A DNA stretch of 64,000 nt, taken from Microbulbifer sp. ALW1 (GTDB taxonomy: Bacteria; Pseudomonadota; Gammaproteobacteria; Pseudomonadales; Cellvibrionaceae). The notes beneath the pieces were generated by a model. The model ran no database searches and had not been told where the DNA came from. It saw nothing but the letters and a program-made list of their open reading frames with translations. Positions 27,391-36,760 of the stretch are shown here, piece after piece (position 1 is the stretch's first letter; every line of letters starts with the position of its first letter). Both the position numbers and the translations under genes were made by a program. Location: the NCBI RefSeq assembly GCF_009903625.1, contig NZ_CP047569.1:1458501-1522500 (forward strand), read 5' to 3'.

Positions 27391-30066
27391 TCAAAGGTTC
27401 ACGCTGGCATCGCCGCTGCTGGCAATCTGGGAATTGCCAGCGGTGCTGTTTTCTATCTTTTCTTTGTTCTTTCCAGCGCCGCCGCAGAGCCCCGGATATT
27501 GCTGCCGGAGGTCGTCGAACGCGGGAATATTGCAGATTTTGACAAAGCGCGCGGTGCAATACCAGATGGGGGAGAAACCTTGTTCCAGTGTTTTGCGAAT
27601 ATGGGCCTTGGCGGAGAGGAGGTCGCCGGTGGTGATATACACCTGGGCGCGGGCATAGTTGACGTAAATATCGTCCGGCGCATCCCGGCGAATCCGGATC
27701 AGGTTATCCACGGCTTTTTCCGCTTCGCCGAGTTCCGCATAGGCGCGGGCCTGCAGTAGCAGTGCTTCCCAGTCGTCGCGGCCCTGGGTGATTTGCAGGG
27801 CGCGCTGGGCAAAGGCGGGTGCCTGTTCCGCCTGCCCCAGTTCGTGGGCGATTTCGGCGCGGTACAGCAGTGGGTCGGCATCGTCCGGGGAGAGGCGGGC
27901 GAGGCGATCGAAGCAGCGCTGGGCCTGGCGGTAGTGCTTTTCGATGTAATAACCCTGGCAGAGATTGTACAGGTCCAGCGGACCCAGGCTCTCGGCGCCG
28001 ACCTCGGTCAGCAAGCGAATGGCTTCCTCGGGTTGGCCCAGGTCCAGCAGGTTGCTCGCCAGTAGCGAGTTGGCATCGCTAAAACCGGTGTAGCGGGTCA
28101 TGGCTTCCCGCAGTACTTCGTTGGCCGCAGGCATGTCGCCCATCTGGGTCAGCGCCAGTGCCTTCTGGGTCAGATAGACATAACTGGTGCGCAGGGCCAG
28201 GGCGTTGTTGATCTCTTCCAATGCCTGCGGGTAGGCGCCACGCCGGTGGTGGTAGAGAGCGCTGAGAAAGTAGTAACTGGCCCTGTCCGGCAGTACCAGT
28301 TTCAGGCGTGCGAGCAGCGCTTCTGCGCGGCCCGCGTCGTTCACATGGATTGCCAGCCGCAGTTCGCCGATCAGTAGTTCCGGGGTGTCGGCCAGCGAGG
28401 CCGGTGCCTTGCGCAGGAAGCTGGCCAGGCGTTTATCGGCATCTGCTGCGCGGCTGTTGGCTTCGCGATCGATCACCATGGCTGAATAGAGTTCGTACAG
28501 CGGCGCAAAGGTCCCCGCGGTTTTTTGCAGTTCCTCCAGCTGGTCCAGCAGGGTTGCCTGGTGTAGCTGGTCACTGCGTTGCTCGTAGATCTCCAGGTAG
28601 GTCAGGTAATCCGCATCGCTGATATGGGGTGGCTGGTCGTTGCCTCGTGCCGGGTAGTCCGGCAGCAGGTGGTTGACCTGGTGCAGGGTGCGGCCGCGGC
28701 TTTCCAGGCCTTCTTCCACCACTGCCAGGCGGGTACTGCGGCTGGCAATGACCGCGAGGGTGTCGCTGTCGAGCAGTTCCAGCGAGAGCTCGCAGCTAAG
28801 CGGATCACAGTCGAACGCCGGCACCAGCAGCAGGTCGGCACTGAGGGATTTGGCCTGGGCGGCCAGCGGTTCACCGCGCAGGCTACGGGATTCCGCAAAG
28901 GAGATCAGGTTGAGGCCGCTGCGGTTGGAGAGCCCCTGTTTGAGCGCATTCTGTACGTTGCTCACCAGCAGACGCTGTTCGCGGCTTAACGCTGCTTGCT
29001 TGTCGCGGTCCAGCGGTTCCAGTACCGCAATATATTTACTCGCGGCGGGCGCGCTGCTTTTCGAGAGCAGGTCGCTGTTGAACAGGGCAAGGGTGGCGGC
29101 TGCGAGAAGGCCGGCGGCAAGGGTGCCGAGGGCAATGTGTCGCAACAGGCGTGGACGATGGCTGCCCTGCTGGTAAAAGCTTTCCGCGGTGACCGTTGCG
29201 GTGATTGTGTGGGTGCGGGTAAAGCTGCCGCTGCCCTGGATCGCGAGCAGCTGCTGGTCGAGTTCGGCGGCGACCGCGGCGGCATTGATGGGGCGCTGCT
29301 CCGGCTGTTTGGCCAGTAGCTGGTCGAGCAGCGCGCAGAGTGCCGGCGGGAGCTCCGGTGCCAGCTTGGACGCTGGTGGATGGGGATGTTTGACGATGCG
29401 GTCGACGGTGACATAGGGGCTGCTGTTGTCGCCGAAGGGGTTCTGGTCGCACAGCAGGCGGTAGGCCACGACCCCCAGGGCAAACAGGTCGCTGCGGTTG
29501 TCCAGGGGCTTGCCCTGGGCCTGTTCCGGCGACATAGCGCCCCAGCTGCCGGCCACGTGCTGCTCGCGGGTCAGGTCGCTGTCTTCCTGCAGGTTTTTGG
29601 CGATGCCGAAATCGGTAATCTTGATGGTGCCGCTGCTATCCACCAGGATATTTTCTGCTTTCAGGTCCCGGTGAATGATACCGGCGCTGTGGGCGCGGGT
29701 GAGGCCGGCACAGATCTGCTTCAGCAGCTGTAACTTCTGCACCAGATCCGGGGAACGCTCCCGTTGCCAGCGCTGCAGGTTGCAGCCATCCACATACTCC
29801 ATCACCAGCGCAATGTCGTTTTCGCCCTCGACCACATCGTAGAGCTGAACAATATTGTTGTGATTGAGTTGTGCCAGCAGCAGCGCCTCGCGACGAATGC
29901 GCTCACTGGCATTGCTGCTGTTGGGGTTGCGGAGCAGCTTTTTGATCGCCACCTGGCGATTCAGGCGTTCGTCGGTTGCCAGGTAAACCACGCCCATACC
30001 GCCGGAGCCGAGGCGGGCGGTAGCGTGATAGCGGCCGATATAAAAAGGTAACTGCTCTGTTTGCAT
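27391..30066 (-). CDS. Membrane Ser/Thr protein kinase with extracytoplasmic TPR sensor (kinase B)
   Basis: Paralogue of kinase A with the same plan. The kinase domain at about 12-270 has GSGGMGVVYLA, K42, HRDLKAEN (132-139), DFG (152-154) and SPEQAQGKPLDNRSDLF. The transmembrane helix is at 311-329. The outer region begins with SKYIAVLEPLDRDKQAA and ends in a TPR-like array (about 540-870). Unlike kinase A, its base composition is uniform and GC-rich, so the two sensors have separate histories. It starts 92 nt after the FHA regulator gene on the same strand. Catalytic residues are complete, so it should be active. Substrates may include the FHA proteins' partners. Confidence 0.9.
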   Translation of the reverse strand: MQTEQLPFYIGRYHATARLGSGGMGVVYLATDERLNRQVAIKKLLRNPNSSNASERIRREALLLAQLNHNNIVQLYDVVEGENDIALVMEYVDGCNLQRWQRERSPDLVQKLQLLKQICAGLTRAHSAGIIHRDLKAENILVDSSGTIKITDFGIAKNLQEDSDLTREQHVAGSWGAMSPEQAQGKPLDNRSDLFALGVVAYRLLCDQNPFGDNSSPYVTVDRIVKHPHPPASKLAPELPPALCALLDQLLAKQPEQRPINAAAVAAELDQQLLAIQGSGSFTRTHTITATVTAESFYQQGSHRPRLLRHIALGTLAAGLLAAATLALFNSDLLSKSSAPAASKYIAVLEPLDRDKQAALSREQRLLVSNVQNALKQGLSNRSGLNLISFAESRSLRGEPLAAQAKSLSADLLLVPAFDCDPLSCELSLELLDSDTLAVIASRSTRLAVVEEGLESRGRTLHQVNHLLPDYPARGNDQPPHISDADYLTYLEIYEQRSDQLHQATLLDQLEELQKTAGTFAPLYELYSAMVIDREANSRAADADKRLASFLRKAPASLADTPELLIGELRLAIHVNDAGRAEALLARLKLVLPDRASYYFLSALYHHRRGAYPQALEEINNALALRTSYVYLTQKALALTQMGDMPAANEVLREAMTRYTGFSDANSLLASNLLDLGQPEEAIRLLTEVGAESLGPLDLYNLCQGYYIEKHYRQAQRCFDRLARLSPDDADPLLYRAEIAHELGQAEQAPAFAQRALQITQGRDDWEALLLQARAYAELGEAEKAVDNLIRIRRDAPDDIYVNYARAQVYITTGDLLSAKAHIRKTLEQGFSPIWYCTARFVKICNIPAFDDLRQQYPGLCGGAGKNKEKIENSTAGNSQIASSGDASVNL

Positions 30067-30158
30067 GCTTCTGACTGCGGTAAAAAACTACGGGTTAACC
30101 GCCGTCCGTGGTTTTGGGCCCACTCCCTGTGGGCGCTGAACATTAATCCAGCCGTGGC

Positions 30159-31181
30159 TCAAACGGGTTCGGGTACTTCTGAGCCGGTGGTCGTATTGAT
30201 AATAGGGTGTTCGTCACTGGTGGCTTCCAGGACTTCTTTCTGCGACCCCTTGAAGATATCCAGCTGGTTGCACCCGAGGCGCATTTCATAGGCGCGGCGC
30301 TCTACCAGGCGTGATGTGTCGATGGCGTCCGGCAGACTGTCGGCAATCTGTTTGCGCGCGCGGAATATCTGGGTGTTCAGATGGTTGACGGTAATGCCCA
30401 GCTCGCGGGTGGCGAGGTCAATGGCGACCCAGCCCTGGTCGGAGTGGTCGACTTTGCGCTGAATATCGCGGATGCGGGCGCGGGCCAGGTAGAGCAATAA
30501 ATAATTGTGGGTGCGCGCCGCCAGGTCGAGCTTCATGTCGTCTTTGGCCAGCTGCAGCTGTATGTGTTCTTCGTGATGGCTGACGCTAAAGCGCAGGCGG
30601 AAATCCGAGACACAGAGGTTGTTGATCGACAGCTCGGTGGTGGTGCTCTGGCTATTGCCGAGGAACAGCTCCCAGCTGTTGTGGGCGCAGTCGATGCGGC
30701 TGCCGTGGTTGACGACTCTCGCGCTTTCGCTGTTTTCCGCACTCTCCAGCAGTTCGTAAATCCATACGCCGTTGATGGGATTGAAGTGCAGGCTGGCGAT
30801 GGGGTCGTGCTCATCGGGTAGCAGGTGATAGGACTCCAGAGGCTGGCTTTCACCGCTCTCGATGTCGATCAGCAGGTTTTCCGGTGGGTCCAGGTTTTCC
30901 ATTCGCCACACCGGGTTGTTGGCGCGGCCGAAGGTAATTTTGTCGCCCACTTGCAGCTGCTGATTTTTGGCGGGGATCAGTTGCTGGCCATTGACCCAGG
31001 TGCCATTGCGGCTGAGGTCGCGAATAACCCAGTGGCTGCCGGTCCATTGAATGGCGGCGTGAATACCGGAAATTTCCGGCAGAGTGATGCGCGTGTCGGC
31101 GACACCCTGGCGGCGACCCACAGTGTGGTGTGCCATCAGGTAAACCGGTTGATCCCGGTCAGGATGTTGCAAGCAGGCCAT
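30159..31181 (-). CDS. FHA-domain protein with possible C-terminal DNA-binding region
   Basis: The FHA domain (about 15-95) keeps R23/R24 in TVGRRQG, S38 and H41 in EISGIHAAI and N59 in LSRNGTWVNG, so phosphothreonine binding is likely. The C-terminal ~110 residues (from about 250: HNYLLLYLARARIRDIQRK, then QGWVAIDLATRELGI and NTQIFRARKQIADSLP) read like a winged-helix or response-regulator output domain, which would make it a phosphopeptide-dependent transcription factor; this is inference. The ATG at 31179-31181 is preferred to one at 31238 because GGGGAAGGGA lies just before it. It heads the operon with kinases B and A. Confidence 0.78.
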   Translation of the reverse strand: MACLQHPDRDQPVYLMAHHTVGRRQGVADTRITLPEISGIHAAIQWTGSHWVIRDLSRNGTWVNGQQLIPAKNQQLQVGDKITFGRANNPVWRMENLDPPENLLIDIESGESQPLESYHLLPDEHDPIASLHFNPINGVWIYELLESAENSESARVVNHGSRIDCAHNSWELFLGNSQSTTTELSINNLCVSDFRLRFSVSHHEEHIQLQLAKDDMKLDLAARTHNYLLLYLARARIRDIQRKVDHSDQGWVAIDLATRELGITVNHLNTQIFRARKQIADSLPDAIDTSRLVERRAYEMRLGCNQLDIFKGSQKEVLEATSDEHPIINTTTGSEVPEPV

Positions 31182-31678
31182 GTTCAGTCCCTTCCCCAAA
31201 TAAGACCACATCGCAGTGACACAGTGAGCCCGCAACATTTCGGCTTTGTGTGCGTGTGGAAATGATCAAGACAGGGCGGCCGGATTGCTTCTCGCCGAGC
31301 ACAGCCTTGTGCACGGCCAATGCGGCAGTGGTCCGTATAGCAATACGGGTCTCTGCCAGGGGCCAATTGTTTTTACCGGGTTACGGTCGCGGGGGCCGAG
31401 TGGTTCAAGCATGTTCCGGAGGGGAGATACGTGACGCACTTCTCATCTTTTTCTGCCGCGACAACGCAAAGCGCCGCTGTCTTGAGTCAGTGAACGCTTA
31501 CTGATAGGCGCGCGTCCACTTTAGTGTTGTTGCCCCATTTATACCCGACTGCGGCCCGATTGCAATGATTGGATGCGAATTGTTAGCAACGGGCGAACAG
31601 CTTGTACCGGCGTCTCGGTCAAGCTTGATTCCGGGTTGTATTTCGGTGCTTGAAAGGGGGCTTATTGGTACTCCCTCC
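31182..31678. other. Intergenic region before the FHA/kinase operon and after the MarR gene
   Basis: About 500 nt without a gene. The one clear structure is a two-tier hairpin at 31324-31357: GGCAG/CTGCC outside and CCGTAT-AGCA-ATACGG inside. It could be a leader element of the minus-strand operon or a repeat remnant. No convincing ribosome sites or conserved reading frames. Confidence 0.5.
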
Positions 31679-32461
31679 CTATTTCGGCTCGTCCTGTTCC
31701 GGCAGGTTGCGGGTGTCCTTGCGGTCGAGATCTCCTACGTCCAGTACCGGGGAGGCGTCGATATGTTCCGCATCCATCATCAGTGCCACCCGTTGCAGGG
31801 ACGAGATGATCATGGATTGTTCCCACTCCCGCAGGTCGCGGAACTGTTTGACGAAGTGCTCCTGTAGCGGGGTGGGGGCGTCGCGAATGATGTCTGCGCC
31901 TTTATCGGTCAGGTAGGCGTGCACCTTGCGCTTGTCTTCGATGGAGCGCTCCCGATACACCAGCCCGCGCTTTTCCAGGCGGTCGAGGATGGTGGTAACA
32001 GTGGCCTGGCTGAGGCTGATTTCTTTTGCCAGGGCGCCAATGGTGACCTGACCCTGCTCACGGATAGCCTGCAGCAGCAGTAGCTGCGGTGCGGTCAGCC
32101 CGGCGGTCTTCACCAGCTGCTTGGAGTGCAGGTCGGTGGCGCGGATCAATCGGCGCAGGGTGATCAGTACTTCTTCAATTTTGTCCATCAGCAGCAGGCT
32201 CTTGAAATCAGGGTGGCAGGCGCGGCGGCTTGTTTGCCCGCGCCCGACTTTAGGTCCTGCGGCGCTTTTGTCAATTGCCTGCCCGCCCTGAGTCACATTT
32301 TCGTTCACCTCCGTGCCAATTCGCGACTTTTCTCCGGGTGCCTCTGCCCGTGACCCGGTGCGGCCATGGGCTTCCCTGTGGCCCCCGTGTTTACTGGGCT
32401 CGGCGTAATCCTGCGTGTCGTTTTCGGGGTCGAAACTGGTCGCGTTCTGATCAAATTGCAT
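31679..32461 (-). CDS. MarR-family regulator of the ectoine operon (EctR-like)
   Basis: Divergent from ectA, so very likely the local repressor. The MarR winged-helix domain spans about 92-250: MDKIEEVLITLRRLIRATDL, LTAPQLLLLQAI, EISLSQATVTTILDRLEKRG and DKRKVHAYLTDKG. It closely matches EctR-type proteins of ectoine gene clusters. The first ~90 residues are charged and low-complexity and may be untranslated: an inner ATG at 32188 gives a standard 169-residue MarR protein, while the ATG at 32461 has AAGG 9 nt before it. I keep the longer frame because the AT-rich promoter begins only beyond 32,470. Confidence 0.83.
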   Translation of the reverse strand: MQFDQNATSFDPENDTQDYAEPSKHGGHREAHGRTGSRAEAPGEKSRIGTEVNENVTQGGQAIDKSAAGPKVGRGQTSRRACHPDFKSLLLMDKIEEVLITLRRLIRATDLHSKQLVKTAGLTAPQLLLLQAIREQGQVTIGALAKEISLSQATVTTILDRLEKRGLVYRERSIEDKRKVHAYLTDKGADIIRDAPTPLQEHFVKQFRDLREWEQSMIISSLQRVALMMDAEHIDASPVLDVGDLDRKDTRNLPEQDEPK

Positions 32462-32511
32462 GAGGCTTGGCCTTGCGCCCTCGATAATGTTTAGAGTACG
32501 ATGTATTTAAA

Positions 32512-32529
32512 TATTTAGAGCAGTAAATA
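32512..32529. promoter_or_regulatory. Candidate operator in the ect promoter
   Basis: TATTTA-GAGCAG-TAAATA is a perfect 6-bp inverted repeat with a 6-bp spacer between the MarR gene and ectA. MarR proteins bind such AT-rich dyads. Confidence 0.4.
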
Positions 32530-32591
32530 ATTTTTTAAAGAAAAGGTCAAATTTCAAGCGAAAATAAGTGGTGATGACGTAATGTCGCGTT

Positions 32592-32621
32592 TTCACAGCT
32601 TTTTTACATTCATTTGATATA
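32592..32621 (+). promoter_or_regulatory. Candidate ectA promoter
   Basis: TTCACA (32592-32597) and GATATA (32616-32621) are spaced by 18 nt, about 30 nt before the likely ectA start. Confidence 0.4.
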
Positions 32622-32653
32622 GATCTAACAATTTGATGACTAAAGGTATTGGT

Positions 32654-33271
32654 TTGAGCGCGACAAGCGAACAGAAAGAAGACGACTCAATCGACGACAA
32701 GGTAAAGCTGGCGCAGCCGGCCAGTGCGCCCGAACAGGGTGCGCAAGTGCTGCTGCGCCGCCCGGTGAGCGAAGACGGTGCCGCAGTGCACCAGCTGATC
32801 GGTGCCTGCCCGCCCCTGGATACCAACTCCCTCTATTGCAACCTGCTGCAGGCCAGCCACTTCTCAGCCACCAGCGTGGCGGCGGAACTGGATGGCGAGC
32901 TGGTGGGTTTTATCTCCGGTTACCGGATTCCCGAGCGCCCCGACACCCTGTTTGTATGGCAGGTGGCGGTGGCCGAAGCGGGGCGCGGTATGGGCCTTGC
33001 CGGCCGCATGCTGCGCGAAATCCTCGGCCGCCCGGCCTGTGGAGCGGTCACCCACCTGGAAACCACCATTACTCCGGACAACGACGCCTCCTGGGCGCTG
33101 TTCCGCAGTCTGGCGCGCAAGCTGGACGCTGGTTGTGTGGATTCGGTGATGTTTGACCGCGAGCGCCACTTCAAGGGTGCCCACGACAGTGAAATGTTGC
33201 TGCGTATAGGTCCTTTCACCGCGGCCGCGGCCGAACCCGTTGCCGAGACGGCTGCAGCTGCAGTTGGCTGA
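32654..33271 (+). CDS. ectA: L-2,4-diaminobutyric acid acetyltransferase
   Basis: Acetylates diaminobutyrate with acetyl-CoA, the second step of ectoine synthesis. GNAT fold with the acetyl-CoA loop in VAEAGRGMGLAGRMLREIL; EctA-specific regions include LRRPVSEDGAAVHQLIG, DTNSLYCNLLQASHF and ETTITPDNDASWALFRSLAR. The frame is open from 32633. TTG at 32654 is preferred since AAAGG lies at good spacing before it, whereas the ATG at 32636 has no ribosome site. The Ala/Glu-rich C-terminal ~20 residues are not conserved. First gene of ectABC-ask. Confidence 0.94.
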   Translation: MSATSEQKEDDSIDDKVKLAQPASAPEQGAQVLLRRPVSEDGAAVHQLIGACPPLDTNSLYCNLLQASHFSATSVAAELDGELVGFISGYRIPERPDTLFVWQVAVAEAGRGMGLAGRMLREILGRPACGAVTHLETTITPDNDASWALFRSLARKLDAGCVDSVMFDRERHFKGAHDSEMLLRIGPFTAAAAEPVAETAAAAVG

Positions 33272-33352
33272 GCGCGCGGTACCGGTTTTGCGGCCTGTTT
33301 TGTGTTTCTCCTTTTACTTATTTAAATCAACCATTCAATAAGGGTGGCCTGT

Positions 33353-34687
33353 ATGAAAATTTTTGACGAAATCGAATCTGAAGTAATGAGCTATGCCCGC
33401 GCTTTCCCGCGGATTTTCAACAAGGCGCAGGGCGAGTACCTGTACGACGAAGACGGTAACCAGTACCTGGATTTCCTCGCCGGCGCCGGCACCCTGAACT
33501 ACGGCCACAACAACCCGGTGTTCAAGGAAGCGCTGCTGGAATACATCCAGCAGGATGGCATTACCCACGGCCTCGACCTGCACACCAAGGCCAAGGGCCA
33601 ATTCCTGGAGGCCTTTTCCGAGAAAATCCTGAAGCCGCGGAACATGAGCTACATCATGCAGTTCACTGGTCCGACCGGCACCAACGCGGTTGAGGCTGCG
33701 CTGAAAATCGCGCGCAAATACAAAGGCCGCGAGAACATCATTTCCTTCACCAACGGTTTCCATGGCTGCAGCATGGGCGCGCTGGCGGCTACCGGTAACT
33801 CTCATCACCGAGGTGCGTCCGGTGTCAGCATGAGCGGCGTATCGCGCATGCCTTACGAAAATTATCTGGGTGACGATATCGATACCACAGCCTACCTGGA
33901 TAAAGTCCTGAGCGACTCTTCCAGTGGTATCGATCATCCCGCTGCGGTACTGGTGGAAACCGTACAGGGCGAGGGCGGGATCAACGCCGCCAGCGTCGAG
34001 TGGCTGCGCAATTTGCAGGAAGTGTGTAAACGACACGATGTACTGTTGATCGTGGATGACATTCAGGCGGGCTGCGGTCGTACCGGCAGCTACTTCAGCT
34101 TTGAAGAAGCGGGCATCAAGCCGGATATCGTGACGCTGTCCAAATCCCTGAGTGGTTACGGCCTGCCGTTCGCGGTTGTGCTGATGAAACCGGAACTGGA
34201 CCAGTGGAAGCCCGGTGAGCACAACGGCACTTTCCGCGGCAACAACCTGGCGTTCGTTACTGCCACTGCGGCCATCAACCACTACTGGAGCGACGACAAG
34301 TTCGCGAAGGAAGTGCTGCGCAAGGGCGACTACATAGAGCAGCGCCTTTCCACCATCGTTGAGAAATACGGTGACGGCAACATGACCACCCGCGGCCGCG
34401 GCATGTTCCGTGGTCTCAACTGCGTCAGCGGTGAACTGGCGGACAAGATCACTACCGAAGCCTTCCGCAATGGCCTGGTGATTGAAACCAGCGGTGCCGA
34501 CGACCACGTGGTGAAAACCCTGTGCCCGCTGACCATCAGCGACGAGAACCTGACCAAGGCGCTGGATATTGTGGAAGCGGCCGTGGCCAAAGTGCTGAAG
34601 GGCCAGGATGTCCCGGAAGAGCACGATTTCTTCGCGGACGAGAGTGACGCGGAATCCGCAGAAAAAGTATTGGCGGGTGCGGCCTGA
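33353..34687 (+). CDS. ectB: Diaminobutyrate--2-oxoglutarate aminotransferase
   Basis: PLP enzyme that makes L-2,4-diaminobutyrate from aspartate semialdehyde, the first dedicated step of ectoine synthesis. Class III aminotransferase motifs are present: [43 protein letters not shown] and the PLP lysine in [15 protein letters not shown]. The ATG at 33353 is preferred over an upstream GTG at 33344, because AAGGGTGG lies just before it. Length is 444 residues with a short acidic C-terminal tail. It follows ectA by 81 nt. Confidence 0.96.
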   Translation: MKIFDEIESEVMSYARAFPRIFNKAQGEYLYDEDGNQYLDFLAGAGTLNYGHNNPVFKEALLEYIQQDGITHGLDLHTKAKGQFLEAFSEKILKPRNMSYIMQFTGPTGTNAVEAALKIARKYKGRENIISFTNGFHGCSMGALAATGNSHHRGASGVSMSGVSRMPYENYLGDDIDTTAYLDKVLSDSSSGIDHPAAVLVETVQGEGGINAASVEWLRNLQEVCKRHDVLLIVDDIQAGCGRTGSYFSFEEAGIKPDIVTLSKSLSGYGLPFAVVLMKPELDQWKPGEHNGTFRGNNLAFVTATAAINHYWSDDKFAKEVLRKGDYIEQRLSTIVEKYGDGNMTTRGRGMFRGLNCVSGELADKITTEAFRNGLVIETSGADDHVVKTLCPLTISDENLTKALDIVEAAVAKVLKGQDVPEEHDFFADESDAESAEKVLAGAA

Positions 34688-34773
34688 AACCGGCCGCCGC
34701 TTTTCAATACGAAATAGTCAAAGCCAAATTTTTCAAGACCAGAACACGAATTTAGAAAGAGTTAGTAAAAGCA

Positions 34774-35178
34774 ATGATCGTTAGAAAACTGCAAGAAGCC
34801 GAAAAAACCGACCGTCGTATTGTTTCCGAAGGCTGGGAGAGCACCCGACTGCTGTTGAAGAATGACAACATGGGCTTTTCCTTCCATATCACCACTATCT
34901 ATGAAGGGGCAGATCTGCACCTGCACTACCAGAACCACCTGGAATCGGTGTACTGCATTTCCGGTGAAGGTTCGGTGATGGCGGAGGCTGACGGTGTGGT
35001 GCACGAAATCACCCCGGGCACCATCTACATCCTGGACAAAAACGATAAGCACGTACTCAAGGCCAAATCCGAAATGAAAATGGCCTGCGTTTTCAACCCG
35101 CCGCTGCACGGCAAGGAAGTGCACAACGCAGAAGGCGCCTACGAGCTGGATGCGGAAACGGTACAGGACGAAAAATAA
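34774..35178 (+). CDS. ectC: Ectoine synthase
   Basis: Cupin enzyme that closes N-acetyl-diaminobutyrate to ectoine with loss of water. The 134-residue length is standard. Conserved parts are [48 protein letters not shown] and [16 protein letters not shown], including the metal-site Glu, Tyr and His. The start has only a weak AAAGAG ribosome site. It lies 86 nt after ectB. No ectD hydroxylase gene is nearby, so ectoine rather than hydroxyectoine is the expected product from this locus. Confidence 0.97.
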   Translation: MIVRKLQEAEKTDRRIVSEGWESTRLLLKNDNMGFSFHITTIYEGADLHLHYQNHLESVYCISGEGSVMAEADGVVHEITPGTIYILDKNDKHVLKAKSEMKMACVFNPPLHGKEVHNAEGAYELDAETVQDEK

Positions 35179-35314
35179 TCCGGCCGAGCGCAGCAGTAAC
35201 ACGATGTACGAAGCAGCCATTTACAACAGGGCGGCAGAGTTCTGGGGCACCAGTCGCAAATATTTTGCGGGTGCCTCACATCTGAAACTCGAAAACGGTC
35301 AACGCAAGGATCCC

Positions 35315-36760
35315 ATGAAGACCCATACGGTAGAAAAAATTGGCGGTACGTCCATGAGTGACTACCGCGCAGTACGTGACAACATCATTCTGAAAAACGG
35401 CAGGGCAAAAACCGAAGGACTGTACCAGCGTGTATTTGTGGTTTCTGCCTACGGTGGCATTACCGACATGCTGCTGGAGCACAAGAAATCCGGTCGCCCA
35501 GGGGTATTTGCCCTGTTTGCCGGCGCTGATGATGAGCGCGAGTGGTCCGATGCGGTGGCCGGTCTGCGCAAGCAGATGGAAGAAATTAACGCATCGCTGT
35601 TTACCGACCAGGTAATGCTGGCCAAGGCCAACCGTTTTATTGGCGAGCGCCTGGATGATGCCGCCAACTGCCTCGGTGACCTGGAGCGGGTGTGCCAGCA
35701 CGGCCACTTTGCCCTGGAAGGGCACCTGGATGTGGTCAGCGAAATGCTGGCCAGCCTGGGCGAAGCCCACAGTGCCTGGAACACGGTGCAGCTGTTGAAG
35801 CAGGAAGGCATCAATGCGCGCTTTGTCGATCTCACCGGTTGGCGCGATGGCGAACACATGACCCTGGACGAGCGCATCGAGCGTGCCTTTGCCGATGTGG
35901 ATTTTGCCAGCGAACTGCCGATTGCCACCGGTTATGCCCACACCGCCGACGGTCTGATGAAGACCTTTGCGCGCGGTTACAGTGAAATGACCTTCAGTCG
36001 CATCGCAGTAAAAACCGGTGCCAGTGAAGCGATTATTCACAAGGAGTACCACCTGAGCAGTGCCGATCCGAGCCTTGTAGGCGAGGAGCAGGCAGTGCCC
36101 ATCGGCCGCACCAACTACGATGTGGCGGACCAGCTTGCCAACCTGGGTATGGAAGCCATCCACCCGCGCGCGGCAAAAGGATTGCGCCAGCAGGAGATTC
36201 CCCTGCGGGTGATGAATACCTTTGAGCCCGAGCACCGCGGTACCCTGGTAACGGGCGACTATGTAAGCGACACACCGCAGGTAGAAATCATCGCGGGGCG
36301 TAAAAACATCTATGCTGTTGAATGTTTCGATCAGGACATGATGGGCAGCATGACCAGTTACGACCGGGCGATCAACGAAATCATCGCGCGCTTCAAGGGC
36401 AGCGTGGTGACCAAGGATACCAACGCCAATACCATTACCCACTATTTGGGTAACAACCTGAAAACCGTCAAGCGGATCAAGAGCGCGATTGGCGAGCTGT
36501 TCCCCGACTGTGACATTCAGGTGCGCAAGGTGGCGGTGGTTTCCGCGATTGGCAGCGACATGAAAACTTCCGGCATGCTGTCCCGTGCCGTGAGTGCGCT
36601 GGCCAACTCCTCGATCAGTATCCTCGCGGTGCACCAGTCCATGCGCCAGGTGGACATGCAGTTTGTGGTCGATGAAAGCGACTACGAAAGTGCGGTCAAA
36701 AGCCTGCACGCGGCACTGGTGGAAGTGCACGAGCATGGCGACGCCATATGCGCAGCCTGA
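35315..36760 (+). CDS. ask_ect: Ectoine-linked aspartate kinase
   Basis: Specialised aspartokinase that supplies aspartyl phosphate for the ectoine branch, usually less sensitive to amino-acid feedback. It begins HTVEKIGGTSMSDYRAV and carries FVVSAYGGITDML and C-terminal ACT-like regions (VVSAIGSDMKTSGMLSRAVS, ISILAVHQSMRQ). The frame is open from 35150, overlapping ectC, but AAGGA lies 5-6 nt before the ATG at 35315 and the family N-terminus follows at once. Length from there is 481 residues. The next gene overlaps its stop codon in a TGATG arrangement. Confidence 0.93.
   Translation: MKTHTVEKIGGTSMSDYRAVRDNIILKNGRAKTEGLYQRVFVVSAYGGITDMLLEHKKSGRPGVFALFAGADDEREWSDAVAGLRKQMEEINASLFTDQVMLAKANRFIGERLDDAANCLGDLERVCQHGHFALEGHLDVVSEMLASLGEAHSAWNTVQLLKQEGINARFVDLTGWRDGEHMTLDERIERAFADVDFASELPIATGYAHTADGLMKTFARGYSEMTFSRIAVKTGASEAIIHKEYHLSSADPSLVGEEQAVPIGRTNYDVADQLANLGMEAIHPRAAKGLRQQEIPLRVMNTFEPEHRGTLVTGDYVSDTPQVEIIAGRKNIYAVECFDQDMMGSMTSYDRAINEIIARFKGSVVTKDTNANTITHYLGNNLKTVKRIKSAIGELFPDCDIQVRKVAVVSAIGSDMKTSGMLSRAVSALANSSISILAVHQSMRQVDMQFVVDESDYESAVKSLHAALVEVHEHGDAICAA

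Noticed and set aside
33335..34624. 429-codon minus-strand frame antisense to ectB
   Set aside because: It mirrors the reverse of ectB codons, lacks a ribosome site and family motifs, and ectB is clearly real.
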